A stretch of DNA of 38,598 nt from an uncultured Eubacteriales bacterium (GTDB lineage: Bacteria > Bacillota > Clostridia > Christensenellales > Aristaeellaceae). Each line of letters opens with the position of its first letter. Position 1 is the first letter of the stretch. The notes under the pieces are model-generated. The model searched no databases. It was not told the origin of the DNA and was given only the letters and a program-made list of their open reading frames with translations. The position numbers were made by a program, and so were the translations under genes. The stretch lies in assembly GCA_902799045.1 (NCBI GenBank), contig CADBZH010000043.1:1-38598 (forward strand), read 5' to 3'. This document shows positions 16,773-25,946 of this stretch, piece after piece.

Positions 16773-19700
16773 ATGGCATACGAAAATCTGTGCATGTACT
16801 GCTTTGAGGATATGCAGGGCCAAACCACCTGCCCCCACTGCGGTCGGGATTCCCGCGCCGCCGTGCCCCAGGTGCAGATGCTGCCCGGGTCGCTGGTCTA
16901 CCACGACCGCTTCCTGATCGGCCGCGCCCTGGGCCAGGACGCCTCGGGCATCGTCTACGCGGCCTTCGACACGAAAAAGGAAAACAAGCTGCGCATCCGC
17001 GAATACCTGCCCCGGGACTGCGCCGAGCGCCTGAACGACGGCGCGGTGGTGCCCACGGCGGGCAAGGAGGACGCGTTCGAGGCGGGCATCCGCAAGCTGC
17101 GCGCCAGCGTGGAGAGCGTGGAGGACCCGCGCAAGCGCCACTTCTTCTTCGAGGAAAACGGCACCGCTTACATCGCCCAGCGCAAGTCCGCCACGGCGGC
17201 GGCCCAGGAGGAGGCGGCCGAAGAGGCGGAGGAGGCCTCCGGCGGCGGCCGGCGGCGCATCCTGCTGTTCGGCGGCGTGGCCGTGGCGGTGCTGCTGGTG
17301 GCGGCCATCGGGCTGATCACCTTCTTCAACGGCGCCATGGACAACCGCGACCTGACCCAGAGCCCCACGCTGGACCCCAGCCAGGTGTGGATCCCCGCCG
17401 TCACGCCCACGGCCACGCCCTACGTGGCCCCCACCTTCGCCGCGCTGGTGGACCCGGAGCTCTCCTGGATGGAATACCAGTATGACGGCGACGTGGAGCA
17501 GGAATACCAGCAGGCCGAGCGCCGCTCGGCCACCCCCACGCCTTCGCCCGCGCCCACCCCCGCGCCCACGCTGGCGACGGGGTCCGACAGGTATGGCTAC
17601 ATCAACGGCAATTCCAGCCGCGCCGACATCACGGCCCTTCAGAAGAAGCTGGCGGAGCTGGGCTGGCTGGACCAGAGCCAGGTGACCGGCAAGTACGACG
17701 CCGCCACCGTTCGCGCCGTGAAGGAATTCCAGAGCTATGTGAACCAGCGCTACAAGCCCTCCCAGAAGCTGACCGTGGACGGCAGCGCCGGCCCCAAGAC
17801 CCAGCAGTGGCTCTATGAGCTGCAGCCTGTGCGGCCCACGCCCTCGCCCACGCCCCGCGTCACCCCGGACGCCGACAGCCGGACGGTGGACCAGAACGCC
17901 ACCGCCGAGCAGGTGCGCGACGTGCAGGAAAAGCTGATCGCGCTGGGCCTGCTGCCGGAGGGCAGCGCCGACGGCCGCTACGGCGCCACCACCCAGAAGG
18001 CGGTGCAGCGCTTCCAGGAGCGCGTGAACCAGCTGCAGGGCTATGACGTGCTGGAGGTGACCGGCAAGGTCGATCCCCAGAGCATGGCCTTCCTGCGCTA
18101 CTATGCCGAGGAGTGGGAGCGCCTGCGTCAGGCCACGGCCCGGCCCACCGCCACCCCGAAGCCCACCGTCCGGCCCACGCCCACGCCCACCACGCGGCCC
18201 GTGGAGACCATCAGCGGCGTGATCGATGCCAACGCCACGCCGGACCAGATCCGCAAGGTGCAGCAGCTGCTGATCGACATCGGCATGCTGCCCTCGGGCG
18301 GCGCCGACGGCAAGTACGGCAGCGCCACCATCGGCGCGGTGGCCGACTTCCAGCAGTGGGTGAACATGCAGCGCCAGGAGCAGACCCTGCCCGTCAACGG
18401 CGAGGTGGACCAGCTGACGCTGGCCTACCTGCAATACTGCAAGGACCACGGCATGAACCCCTACGGCACGCCGCGGCCCACCAGCGCGCCCACGGCCGCC
18501 CCCACCGCCGCGCCCACGGCCGCCCCGACCGCCGCGCCCGAAGCCGGGCCGGAGGAGGAGCCGGACGAGAACCCCGAGATTTCCGTGGACGCCCACTCCG
18601 CCCCCGAGTCCATCCGCTATGTCCAGCAGATGCTGGCGGCGGTGGGCGCGATGGATGAAAGCGGCGTGGACGGCGTCTACGGCGACGGCACCACCCGCGC
18701 CGTGCGGGCCTTCCAGGAGTGGGTGAACCGCACCCGCGGCGAGGGCACGCTGCCCGTGACCGGCCAGGTGGACAACGCCACCCGGCTGGCCCTGGAATAC
18801 GCCTATGACCGCGATATGACCATGGCCGGGGCCACCGCCGCGCCCACCGAGGCCCCCACCCAGGCCCCGACCGAGGCCCCCACGCCCCAGCCCACCGAGG
18901 CCCCCACGCCCCAGCCGGAGGAGCCGGACGAGGGCGGCGGGATCACCGTCGGCGAGGATTCCGACCCCGAGTCGATCCGCTACGTCCAGCAGATGCTGAA
19001 CGCCGTCGGCGCGCTGAACGGCAACGAGACCGGCGTCTATGACGACGCCACCGTCGAGGGCGTGAAGCGCTTCCAGCAGTGGGTGAACCAGCTGCAGGGC
19101 TCAAACACGCTGCCGGTGACCGGCCAGGTGGACGACCGCACCCGCCAGGCGCTGGAGTACGCCTCGGACCACGGCTACACGATGGAAGGCGCCGAAGTGG
19201 GGCCGGAGGAGGTCGGCGTCGGCGCGGTGGGCGACATCGCCGTGCAGTTCGGCGACACCGTCGCCGGCGACGGCGTCGTCACCGTGCCGGAGGGCAGCTT
19301 CGACGTGCGCTGGCGCGTGGACGGCGACGTGGAGAGCTACTACATCTACGTCATCGACGAAGGCGGCGACACCATCGGCGCCCAGGAGGACGTGGACGAC
19401 ACCTCCTTCACCGTGCACACCGAGCAGATGAACCCCGGCGAGGTCTACACCCTGCGGCTGGGCGTGCTGCCCGCGCGGGGCGAGCTGAGCGACATCGTCT
19501 GGAGGGAGGTCCGCTTCACGCTGCCCGTGCGCGAGACCCCGGCCCCGACGCCCGGGCCCACCGAGGCCCCCACGCCCGAGCCCACCGAGGCCCCGTCCGT
19601 GGGCCAGGTCTCCGCGCCGGAGATCGCCGTGGCGGGGACGACCGCGGGCGGCGACGTGATCGCCGTGCCGGACGGCAGCTTCGACGTGCGCTGGCGCGCC

Positions 19701-20600
19701 GACGGCGACGTGGAGGGCTACTACGTCTACGTCACCAACGCCAGCGGCGACACCATCGTCGCCCAGGAGAACGTGGACGACACCTCCTTCACCGTGCGCA
19801 CCGACCAGATGAACCCCGGCGAGGTCTACACCCTGCGGCTGGGCGTGCTGCCCGCGCGGGGCCAGGCCGACGACATCGTCTGGCGCGAGGCCCGCTTCAC
19901 GCTGCCCGTGCGCGAGACCCCGGCCCCGACGCCCGAGCCCACCGAGGCCCCCACACCCGAGCCCGAGCCCACCGCCGCGCCCATCGGCCGGCCCGTCATC
20001 AACCTGGGCGGCACCGCCGTGCAGCACGACGGCATCCCCTATATCACGGACAACTCCATCATCATCAGCTGGAACGCCGACGGGCGCGTGGCAGCCTACA
20101 CCGCCTACGTGGAGAACCAGTCCGGCGAGCGGCACGAGCTGAGCACCGGCACCGCCACCAGCTCCACCGTGTCCACCGCCAGCCTGCCCGCGGGCATCTA
20201 CACCGTGTACGTGGGCGCGCTGCCGGAAAACGGCAGCGAGGCGGACGTGGTGTGGAGCAACACCCGCTTCGGCATCCTCTCCCCCACGGCGGAGCCCACC
20301 GCCGTGCCCGACGGGCCGACGCCCCAGCCCACCATGGCCGTCACCGGCCCGGTGAGCGCGGCCTCCGACGCCGAGACCATCCAGCAGCTGCAGCTGCGGC
20401 TGTACGGCCTGGGCCTGCTCTCCGGCGACGCCGAGCCCGGTGTGCTGGACGAGATCACCCTGCGGGCCGTGTATGAGTTCCAGACGAAGGTGAACGAGAT
20501 CTACGCCCTCGGCCTCACCGAGATCGACCCCGCCGATCCCGACGCCGTCATCGACGCCGCAACCGTGCAGGCCATCTTCACCGATCTTACGCAGCCGTAA
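16773..20600 (+). CDS. Giant membrane protein: zinc ribbon, kinase N-lobe remnant, TM, six PG-binding and three Fn3-like modules
   Basis: A 1275-residue protein. Residues 7-23 hold a CxxC...CPHC zinc ribbon. Residues 39-137 resemble a Ser/Thr kinase N-lobe (LIGRALGQDASGIVYAAFDT, RIREYLPRDCAERL, FEENGTAYIAQR) but stop at the hinge, with no HRD or DFG loop. An acidic linker, one TM (163-185) and Pro/Thr-rich linkers (PTEAPTPEP) follow. Six peptidoglycan_binding_1 modules lie near 272-350, 370-450, 480-565, 600-685, 722-805 and 1195-1273; three Fn3-like modules lie near 817-920, 945-1047 and 1072-1170, the first two nearly identical. N-in, C-out topology is inferred. Start is ATG 16773 with AAGGAG; an in-frame GTG nine bases earlier overlaps the SD. 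The hairpin at 20610 closes the unit. Confidence 0.85.
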   Translation: MAYENLCMYCFEDMQGQTTCPHCGRDSRAAVPQVQMLPGSLVYHDRFLIGRALGQDASGIVYAAFDTKKENKLRIREYLPRDCAERLNDGAVVPTAGKEDAFEAGIRKLRASVESVEDPRKRHFFFEENGTAYIAQRKSATAAAQEEAAEEAEEASGGGRRRILLFGGVAVAVLLVAAIGLITFFNGAMDNRDLTQSPTLDPSQVWIPAVTPTATPYVAPTFAALVDPELSWMEYQYDGDVEQEYQQAERRSATPTPSPAPTPAPTLATGSDRYGYINGNSSRADITALQKKLAELGWLDQSQVTGKYDAATVRAVKEFQSYVNQRYKPSQKLTVDGSAGPKTQQWLYELQPVRPTPSPTPRVTPDADSRTVDQNATAEQVRDVQEKLIALGLLPEGSADGRYGATTQKAVQRFQERVNQLQGYDVLEVTGKVDPQSMAFLRYYAEEWERLRQATARPTATPKPTVRPTPTPTTRPVETISGVIDANATPDQIRKVQQLLIDIGMLPSGGADGKYGSATIGAVADFQQWVNMQRQEQTLPVNGEVDQLTLAYLQYCKDHGMNPYGTPRPTSAPTAAPTAAPTAAPTAAPEAGPEEEPDENPEISVDAHSAPESIRYVQQMLAAVGAMDESGVDGVYGDGTTRAVRAFQEWVNRTRGEGTLPVTGQVDNATRLALEYAYDRDMTMAGATAAPTEAPTQAPTEAPTPQPTEAPTPQPEEPDEGGGITVGEDSDPESIRYVQQMLNAVGALNGNETGVYDDATVEGVKRFQQWVNQLQGSNTLPVTGQVDDRTRQALEYASDHGYTMEGAEVGPEEVGVGAVGDIAVQFGDTVAGDGVVTVPEGSFDVRWRVDGDVESYYIYVIDEGGDTIGAQEDVDDTSFTVHTEQMNPGEVYTLRLGVLPARGELSDIVWREVRFTLPVRETPAPTPGPTEAPTPEPTEAPSVGQVSAPEIAVAGTTAGGDVIAVPDGSFDVRWRADGDVEGYYVYVTNASGDTIVAQENVDDTSFTVRTDQMNPGEVYTLRLGVLPARGQADDIVWREARFTLPVRETPAPTPEPTEAPTPEPEPTAAPIGRPVINLGGTAVQHDGIPYITDNSIIISWNADGRVAAYTAYVENQSGERHELSTGTATSSTVSTASLPAGIYTVYVGALPENGSEADVVWSNTRFGILSPTAEPTAVPDGPTPQPTMAVTGPVSAASDAETIQQLQLRLYGLGLLSGDAEPGVLDEITLRAVYEFQTKVNEIYALGLTEIDPADPDAVIDAATVQAIFTDLTQP

Positions 20601-20609
20601 GGGGCGTAG

Positions 20610-20651
20610 AAGCGAAGAGCCGTTCCGGACACCCGGAACGGCTCTTCGCTT
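20610..20651 (+). terminator. 19-bp perfect hairpin after the giant envelope gene
   Basis: AAGCGAAGAGCCGTTCCGG (20610-20628) pairs fully with 20633-20651 across a 4-nt loop, 10 bp after the stop. No T tract follows, but position and stability fit a terminator. Confidence 0.75.
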
Positions 20652-20654
20652 GTC

Positions 20655-20960
20655 ATACTAGAGTGTGTTTCTAAAGTCGAGGATGTGCAGTTTCGAGGGT
20701 ATCAGGCTGCGTTTCAAGGCGATTTTCCGCAGGCTTAGTGGGGCTAAGTCAAGGAAAAGCAACACGGAAATGCAGCCTGAGACGCCGAAAATGCACGTTC
20801 GGGATTTTGGAAACACACTCTAAACTCAATCTAAAAGTGAACATATGCGGAGCGGATTTTTCGTTCTGCCTAAGCAGAGCGGAGGGAGGCGATGCAGCGC
20901 ATCGTTGACCGCAGCGAGAAGACGCCCGCAGATGGTTGCAATTTAGATTGAGTTTAGTAT
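20655..20960. mobile_element. MITE-like family 1, diverged copy 4, interrupted by a family 2 element
   Basis: Joining 20655-20660 with 20823-20960 gives an element of about 144 bp with perfect 19-bp terminal repeats, ATACTAAACTCAATCTAAA and TTTAGATTGAGTTTAGTAT. It has the family core (GCGGAGCGGATTTTTCG, GGCGATGCAGCGCATCGTT). The left repeat is split by the family 2 element at a TA dinucleotide. Confidence 0.8.
20661..20820. mobile_element. MITE-like element family 2, inserted at TA
   Basis: A 160-bp fold-back element with ends GAGTGTGTTTCTAAA and TTTTGGAAACACACTC. It is flanked on both sides by TA (20659-20660 and 20821-20822), a duplicated target. The two halves are imperfect inverted copies over about 57 bp (CAGGCTGCGTTTC against GAAATGCAGCCTG). 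It has no coding capacity. TA duplication points to an IS630/Tc1-type transposase acting in trans. Confidence 0.85.
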
Positions 20961-21035
20961 CAATCATCCCTTCAGGACGGCGTGGCAATCTGGTCTCCTC
21001 CTGCCACGACAGGCGCGCAACCCCCCGCGGGAACG
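20961..21035. repeat. Truncated REP unit
   Basis: GACGGCGTGGCAATCTGGTC (20978-20997) is the 3' half of the CATTGCGAGGAG repeat, followed by the same CTCCTCC tail as at 11665. Nothing else is seen before the methyltransferase stop. Confidence 0.55.
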
Positions 21036-21863
21036 TCATCTTCCGGCGCGCAGCTCCCAAAACGCCACGGCCCCGGCGGCGGCGACATTCAGCGAATCGA
21101 CGCCGTGGGCCATGGGGATGCGGGCGGTGAAATCGCAGGCCGCGACGGTGGCGCACGCGAGGCCGTCGCCCTCGGTGCCCAGCACCAGCGCCAGCCGTTC
21201 CTGCCGGGCGAGGACGGGATCGTCGATATCGACGGAATCGTCCGTCAGCGCCAGCGCGCAGGTGGCAAAGCCCAGCGCGCGCAGCCTTTCCAGCGCCCCG
21301 GGCCAGTCCTCCGGCGCTTCGCCCAGATACGCCCAGGGCACCTGGAACACCGTGCCCATGCTGACGCGCACGGCCCGCCGGTTCAGCGGGTCGCAGGTCG
21401 AGGGCGACAGCAGCACCGCGTCCATGCCCAGCGCCGCCGCCGAGCGGAAGATCGCGCCGATGTTCGTGGCGTCCACGATGCCCTCCAGCACCGCCACCCG
21501 CCGGGCGCTTCGGCAGATCGCCTCCGGCGACGCCGCCGGCTTCCGGCGCATCGCGCAGAGCACGCCCCGCGTCAGCGGATAGCCGGTCAGCGCCTGAAGC
21601 ACCGCCCCGTCCGCGGTGTACACCGGCACGTCCACGCACCGCTGGAGCAGCGCCGCCGCCTTGCCGGCGATGTGCCTGCGCTCCATCAGGAAGGAGACCG
21701 GCTCCCAGCCCGCATCCAGCGCGTAACCGATCACCTTCGGGCTCTCCGCAATGAACAAACCGTCCTCGGGATGAAGGCGGTTTCTCAGCTGCGCCTCGGT
21801 GAGGCGGACGTATGCGTCGAGGGCGGGATCGGAGAGGGATGTGATTTCGATGATTCTATCCAT
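21036..21863 (-). CDS. TrmH/SpoU-family RNA 2'-O-methyltransferase
   Basis: A 275-residue SPOUT methyltransferase, second of this superfamily here after RlmB. An N-terminal RNA-binding domain (ESPKVIGYALDAGWEPVSFL) precedes the knot: VDATNIGAIFRSAAALG (motif 1), LVLGTEGDGL (motif 2) and IPMAHGVDSLNVAAAGAVAFWEL (motif 3). The DATNIGAIFR form fits the subgroup annotated as 'RNA methyltransferase' near tsnR/YsgA. The exact rRNA or tRNA target cannot be read. Start at ATG 21863 with AGAGGA. Its upstream side is an inverted-array cassette that separates it from gltX, so it may be cotranscribed with gltX through that cassette. Confidence 0.88.
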   Translation of the reverse strand: MDRIIEITSLSDPALDAYVRLTEAQLRNRLHPEDGLFIAESPKVIGYALDAGWEPVSFLMERRHIAGKAAALLQRCVDVPVYTADGAVLQALTGYPLTRGVLCAMRRKPAASPEAICRSARRVAVLEGIVDATNIGAIFRSAAALGMDAVLLSPSTCDPLNRRAVRVSMGTVFQVPWAYLGEAPEDWPGALERLRALGFATCALALTDDSVDIDDPVLARQERLALVLGTEGDGLACATVAACDFTARIPMAHGVDSLNVAAAGAVAFWELRAGR

Positions 21864-21874
21864 ACTTCCTCTTT

Positions 21875-22056
21875 AGGCAATAGGGAATAGGCAATAGGCA
21901 ATAGGAAGTGCTGAGAAGCGCGGCCAAAAGCCTTTCCCACTGGGGAAGGTGGCAACGCGAAGCGTTGACGGAAGAGGTCTTCAGGACGATCCCCTCATCT
22001 GTGCGTCAGCCACTGTTCCTATTGCCTATTGCCTATTGCCTATTCCCTATTGCCTG
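21875..22056. repeat. Cassette bounded by inverted heptad arrays
   Basis: The left array reads (GGCAATA/GGGAATA)n at 21875-21906 and the right array (TATTGCC/TATTCCC)n at 22018-22055, so they are inverted copies. Between them lie CGCGGCCAAAAGCC, CTTTCCCACTGGGGAAGG and CGCGAAGCGTTGACGGAAG modules. It fills the whole space between gltX and the methyltransferase start. Confidence 0.8.
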
Positions 22057-22059
22057 ATT

Positions 22060-23565
22060 TCAAATTCTTTCCAGCGCAAGGCGCAGGCGGCGGCGCGTCT
22101 CCTCCCGTCCCAGCAGGTACGCGATCTCAAACGCGCCGCCGGGGGTGGACTGCTGGCCGGAGATGGCGATGCGCAGCGGCCAGAGGAACTGGCCGTTCTT
22201 CATGCCGAGGCCGGGAATGGCCTCCATGACGCGGTCGTGCAGCTCGGTCTCGCTCCAGTCGCCGATGCCCTCGAGGATCGGCAGCGCCGCCTCCAGGGCC
22301 GTCTTCGCGCTCTCCAGGGTGGACTTCTGCTTCTTGTTCACATAGAGGTCGCTTGAAAACTCCGGCAGCTCCGCCAGGAAGCGGATCATCCCGGGCAGCT
22401 GGCTGAACACCTCGGTCCGGCCCTGCAAAAGCTCCGCCAGGCGCTTGAAGTCAAACTTTTCGGGGTCCAGCGCCTTCGCCATCCAGGGCGTCGCCAGCTC
22501 CAGATACTTCTCCGGGGACAGCTTTCGGATGTATTCGGCATTGAACCAGTTCATCTTCTGGATGTCGAACACCGAGGGCGACTTGCTCAGCCCCTCCAGG
22601 TCGAACACCTCCTCCAGCTCCTTCAGCGTGTAGAACTCCCGCTCGCCCCTTGGGCTCCAGCCCAGCAGCACCAGATAGTTGATCACGGCCTCGGTGAGAT
22701 AGCCCTGGGCCAGCAGGTCCTCGAAGGAAGGGTCGCCCTTGCGCTTGGACATCTTGCGCTTGCCGGTTACGGGGTTGCCCGCCTCGTCCAGCACGGGCTT
22801 GCCGCTTTCGTCCAGCACCGGCGCGTCCACCATCACCGGGGTCAGGTGCACGTAGGTGGGCGGCGTCCAGCCCAGCGCCTCATAGAGCAGGTTGTACTTC
22901 GGCGCGCTGGACAGGTATTCGTTGCCGCGCATCACGTGGGTGATGCCCATCAGGTGGTCGTCGATGACGTTGGCGAAGTTGTAGGTGGGCAGGCCGTCGG
23001 CCTTGATCAGCACGTTGTCGTCCAGCGTATCGCAGTCCACCTCCACGTGGCCGTAGATCACGTCGTCAAAGCCGGCCTTGCCCGTGGTGGGGATGTTCTG
23101 GCGGATGACGTAGGGCACGCCGGCGTCCAGCTTCGCCTGGATCTCCTCCCGGCTCAGGCGCAGGCAGTGCTTGTCATACTTGAAGGTCTCGCCCTTCTTC
23201 TCCGCCGCCTCGCGGGCCTCGTCCAGCCGCTCCTTGGTGCAGAAGCAGTAGTAGGCGTGGCCGGACTCGACCAGCTGCTTCGCGTAGGGCATGTAGGTGT
23301 CCTTGCGCTGGCTCTGCACATAGGGGCCGCAGGGACCGCCCACGTCCGGGCCCTCGTCGTGGGAGAGGCCGGCGGTCTTCATGCTCTTGTAGATGATGTC
23401 CACCGCGCCGGCCACCTCGCGCTCCTGGTCGGTGTCCTCGATGCGCAGGATGAATTTGCCCCCCGTCCGACGGGCATAGAGATAGGTATACAGCGCCGTG
23501 CGCAGGTTCCCCAGGTGCATGTAGCCCGTGGGGCTGGGGGCGAAACGGGTGCGAACTTGTTGCAT
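22060..23565 (-). CDS. gltX: Glutamyl-tRNA synthetase
   Basis: A 501-residue class Ib synthetase. [19 protein letters not shown] (HIGH equivalent, 17-20), [38 protein letters not shown] and KRKMSKRKG are diagnostic. A short insert ([19 protein letters not shown]), an internal duplication of [12 protein letters not shown] type, precedes KMSK. The second half is the anticodon-binding domain. It may be the non-discriminating form that also charges tRNA-Gln, which cannot be settled here. SD AAGGAG lies 6 bases before the ATG. The galM stop is only 27 bp upstream, so the two form an operon. A heptad array begins 5 bp after the stop. Confidence 0.97.
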   Translation of the reverse strand: MQQVRTRFAPSPTGYMHLGNLRTALYTYLYARRTGGKFILRIEDTDQEREVAGAVDIIYKSMKTAGLSHDEGPDVGGPCGPYVQSQRKDTYMPYAKQLVESGHAYYCFCTKERLDEAREAAEKKGETFKYDKHCLRLSREEIQAKLDAGVPYVIRQNIPTTGKAGFDDVIYGHVEVDCDTLDDNVLIKADGLPTYNFANVIDDHLMGITHVMRGNEYLSSAPKYNLLYEALGWTPPTYVHLTPVMVDAPVLDESGKPVLDEAGNPVTGKRKMSKRKGDPSFEDLLAQGYLTEAVINYLVLLGWSPRGEREFYTLKELEEVFDLEGLSKSPSVFDIQKMNWFNAEYIRKLSPEKYLELATPWMAKALDPEKFDFKRLAELLQGRTEVFSQLPGMIRFLAELPEFSSDLYVNKKQKSTLESAKTALEAALPILEGIGDWSETELHDRVMEAIPGLGMKNGQFLWPLRIAISGQQSTPGGAFEIAYLLGREETRRRLRLALERI

Positions 23566-23592
23566 GCTTTTGCTCCTTGTCGGTCGGTTTTC

Positions 23593-24666
23593 TCAGCCTT
23601 CGATGTCAAACGCGAAGATGGTCGTGAAATCATACTTCTCCCCGGCGCGGAGCACGGAGTCGATGAATTCGGGGTGGTTGATGGAATCGGGGGCAAACTG
23701 GGTCTCCAGGCAGAAGCCCTCGCGCTTGCCATAGACGCGGCCGGAGGTGCCGGGGTGGATGCCCTTCAGGGCGTTGCCGCAATAGAGCTGAATGGCGGGC
23801 ATGTCGGTGAACACGTCCATCACGCGGCCGGTTTCGGGATCGCTCACCTCGGCGGCGAAGCGCAGGCCAGCCTCGAAGTCGTTCACGTTGAAGTTGTGGT
23901 CGATGCCGCCGCCGAAGCCCAGCTGCTCGTCGGAATCGGTCAGGGCCAGGCTGTCGCCCACCCGCTTGGGCTCGCGCAGGTCAAAGGGCGTGCCGGTCAC
24001 GTCGCGCTGCTCGCCGGTGGGGATGCAGTTGGCGTCCACCACGGTGAAGGTGTCGCAGTTCATCTCAAACACGTGGTCCTCGATCGTCTTGCCGGAGGCC
24101 TCGCCGGAGAGGTTGAAGTAGGTGTGGTTGGTGAGGTTGCACAACGTGTCCTTGTCGCTGACGGCCTCGTAGCGGATCAACAGCTCGTTCTCGTCGGTCC
24201 AGGTGTAGGTCACCAGCACCTTGAGCGTGCCGGGATAGCCCTCCTCGCCGTCGGGGCTGACGTACTTGAGCAGCAGGTGATCCTCGCAGATGCCCTCCAC
24301 GGGGGTGACGTCCCACAGCTTCTCGTTGAAGCCCACGTTGCCGCCGTGCAGGTGGGTCACGCCGCGCTCGTTCTTCGCCAGGTGCAGCTTCACGCCGTCC
24401 AGCTCGCACTCGCCGCCCGCGATGCGGTTGCCCACGCGGCCGATCAACGCGCCCAGGTAGCCGCAGGTGGGGCAATAGCCCGCCGCGTCGTTGTAGCCCA
24501 GCACCACGTTGTCCAGCTTGCCGGCGCGGTCCGGCACGCGGATGGCGCGCACGATGCCGCCGTAGTTCGTGATCTCCACGCTCGCGCCCGAGGCGTTCGT
24601 CAGCACGTACAGGTCCGCCTCCCGCCCGTCGGGAAGCCTGCCAAAGCTCTTCTTCACAATGCTCAT
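23593..24666 (-). CDS. galM: Aldose 1-epimerase (galactose mutarotase)
   Basis: A 357-residue mutarotase, which interconverts alpha and beta anomers of galactose, glucose and other aldoses in the cytosol. GALIGRVGNRIAGG, THLHGGNVGFNEKLWDV, CNLTNHTYFNLSG (catalytic His), GGIDHNFNV and GFCLETQFAPDSINHP (catalytic Glu) are all present. It heads an operon with gltX behind the promoter at 24722-24750. No Leloir-pathway genes (galK, galT, galE) are adjacent. The start is the ATG at 24666 with AAAGGCGG upstream. Confidence 0.95.
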   Translation of the reverse strand: MSIVKKSFGRLPDGREADLYVLTNASGASVEITNYGGIVRAIRVPDRAGKLDNVVLGYNDAAGYCPTCGYLGALIGRVGNRIAGGECELDGVKLHLAKNERGVTHLHGGNVGFNEKLWDVTPVEGICEDHLLLKYVSPDGEEGYPGTLKVLVTYTWTDENELLIRYEAVSDKDTLCNLTNHTYFNLSGEASGKTIEDHVFEMNCDTFTVVDANCIPTGEQRDVTGTPFDLREPKRVGDSLALTDSDEQLGFGGGIDHNFNVNDFEAGLRFAAEVSDPETGRVMDVFTDMPAIQLYCGNALKGIHPGTSGRVYGKREGFCLETQFAPDSINHPEFIDSVLRAGEKYDFTTIFAFDIEG

Positions 24667-24721
24667 AGCCTTTTACCGCCTTTCTCTGAAAGCCCCGAAG
24701 GGCGATATTCCCTTATAATAT

Positions 24722-24750
24722 ATAATACATCCTTTCAGGGGGAAATTCAA
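24722..24750 (-). promoter_or_regulatory. Promoter of galM-gltX
   Basis: On the reverse strand TTGAAT (24745-24750), a 17-bp spacer and TATTAT (24722-24727) lie 55 bp ahead of galM. Confidence 0.7.
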
Positions 24751-24756
24751 GGGGCG

Positions 24757-24933
24757 GGAGAGAAGAATTAGGGAGGAGGAATAGCGGCTGCCGCGTTGTT
24801 GCCTTCCCCTCTTGGGGGTTCGAGCGCCCGGAATGTACGTCATTGCGGGGAGCCCTTTGGGCCGACGTGGCAATCCGGTCTCTCTATTCCTAATCCCTCT
24901 TCCCTACTCCCTCTTCCCTACTCCCTACTCCCC
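24757..24933. repeat. Second cassette bounded by inverted heptad-type arrays, with an internal REP unit
   Basis: The left border reads AGAATTAGGGAGGAGGAATAG, and the right border is its inverse, CTATTCCTAATCCCTCTTCC and onward with CCC tracts at 24895, 24902, 24909, 24916, 24923 and 24930. Inside are GCGGCTGCCGCG, CCTTCCCCTCTTGGGGGTTC, GAGCGCCCGGAA and a REP unit (24837-24879). The right array contains the stop codon of the metallo-hydrolase gene. Confidence 0.8.
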
Positions 24934-25845
24934 CTCGTCCACCATCAGCTGTATGAAATTGCGCCCGCGGCGCAGGGTGGTGGCGCGCATGCGGTCCCAG
25001 GGGGTTTCGTGCCCAGGCTTTTGGCGGGTGAGGGGGATGGGCTGACCCCAGAAGCTGGGGCACTCGCAATAGGTGAGGTTGCCCTTCACGGCGTCCTCCA
25101 GCATGGCGATCACGTTCTCCAGGCAGTCGTCGTCCAGCGGCATGCCCAGGGCGCGGAAATCGTGGTGGCCGTTCCAGATGCCGTCGTAGCGATCGGCCAT
25201 GTCGCGCAGGCGCTTCAAGGCGGAGAGGGTCGTCTCCAGCGGCGCGGCGCCCAGCAGCAGGTTGTAGTTCAGGGCGTCGCCGGCAAAGAGCATCCGGTCC
25301 GTCTCGTCCAGCAGCACCACCTCGCCGGCGGTGTGGCCGGGGCACTCGTAGACCGTGATGACGCGGCCGCCCAGGTCAAAGCGCTGGCCGTCGGACAGGG
25401 GGCGCACCACGGGCATCGGCTCGCATGTGGTGTCGCGCAGGTCCACGTTGATGTCATAGGGATAGAGGTGGAACATGTTGTAGGGCGCGCCGATGCTGCC
25501 CTTCTGGCGCTGGGCGATGTGCTCGGCGTCCGAGCGGCGGCGCTCCAGCGATTCCGGCATCGGCATGTGCGCGTCGGCGGGGTGGATCCAAACCTCCTCA
25601 AACTGCCGGGCGTTGCCGGTGTGGTCGATGTGGCCGTGGGTGTGTACCACCACCAGGGGCTTGTCCGTGATCATCTCCACCGCGCCGCGCAGGTCGCCCG
25701 CACCCATGCCGGTGTCGATCAGCATCGCCCGCTCCGCGCCCTCGATCAGGTACATGCTGGCCATGTCAAATTCGTCGATCTCCCAAATGCCCTTCTTGAT
25801 CTGCACCATCGGGTACAGCCGGGTCAGTCTGCTGGTGTCCTCCAT
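24925..25845 (-). CDS. MBL-fold metallo-hydrolase
   Basis: A 306-residue metallo-beta-lactamase-fold hydrolase with all metal ligands visible: HTHGHIDHTG (HxHxDH, 70-75), ECPGHTAGEVVLLDE (third His) and RMLFAGDALN (bridging Asp). A final His lies in WNGHHDFRALG. The glyoxalase-II-like layout suits thioester or other ester hydrolysis, but the substrate is unknown. It has no signal peptide. SD AAGGAGG sits 8 bases before ATG 25845. Its TAG stop lies within a heptad array. Two tandem extended -10 boxes upstream may drive it. Confidence 0.88.
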   Translation of the reverse strand: MEDTSRLTRLYPMVQIKKGIWEIDEFDMASMYLIEGAERAMLIDTGMGAGDLRGAVEMITDKPLVVVHTHGHIDHTGNARQFEEVWIHPADAHMPMPESLERRRSDAEHIAQRQKGSIGAPYNMFHLYPYDINVDLRDTTCEPMPVVRPLSDGQRFDLGGRVITVYECPGHTAGEVVLLDETDRMLFAGDALNYNLLLGAAPLETTLSALKRLRDMADRYDGIWNGHHDFRALGMPLDDDCLENVIAMLEDAVKGNLTYCECPSFWGQPIPLTRQKPGHETPWDRMRATTLRRGRNFIQLMVDEGE

Positions 25846-25946
25846 GGTCCGTCCTCCTTGAAATCCATATTTCCTGTGTACTATTGATTGTCGGCGTGCT
25901 GCGCAACTCGCTTCGCTCCCTTGCCCGCCGACCCGGAAAAACGCTG

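Noticed and set aside
16461-18596. 711-codon frame antisense to the envelope protein
   Set aside because: Gly/Arg/Val-rich shadow of Pro/Thr-rich repeats on the sense strand.
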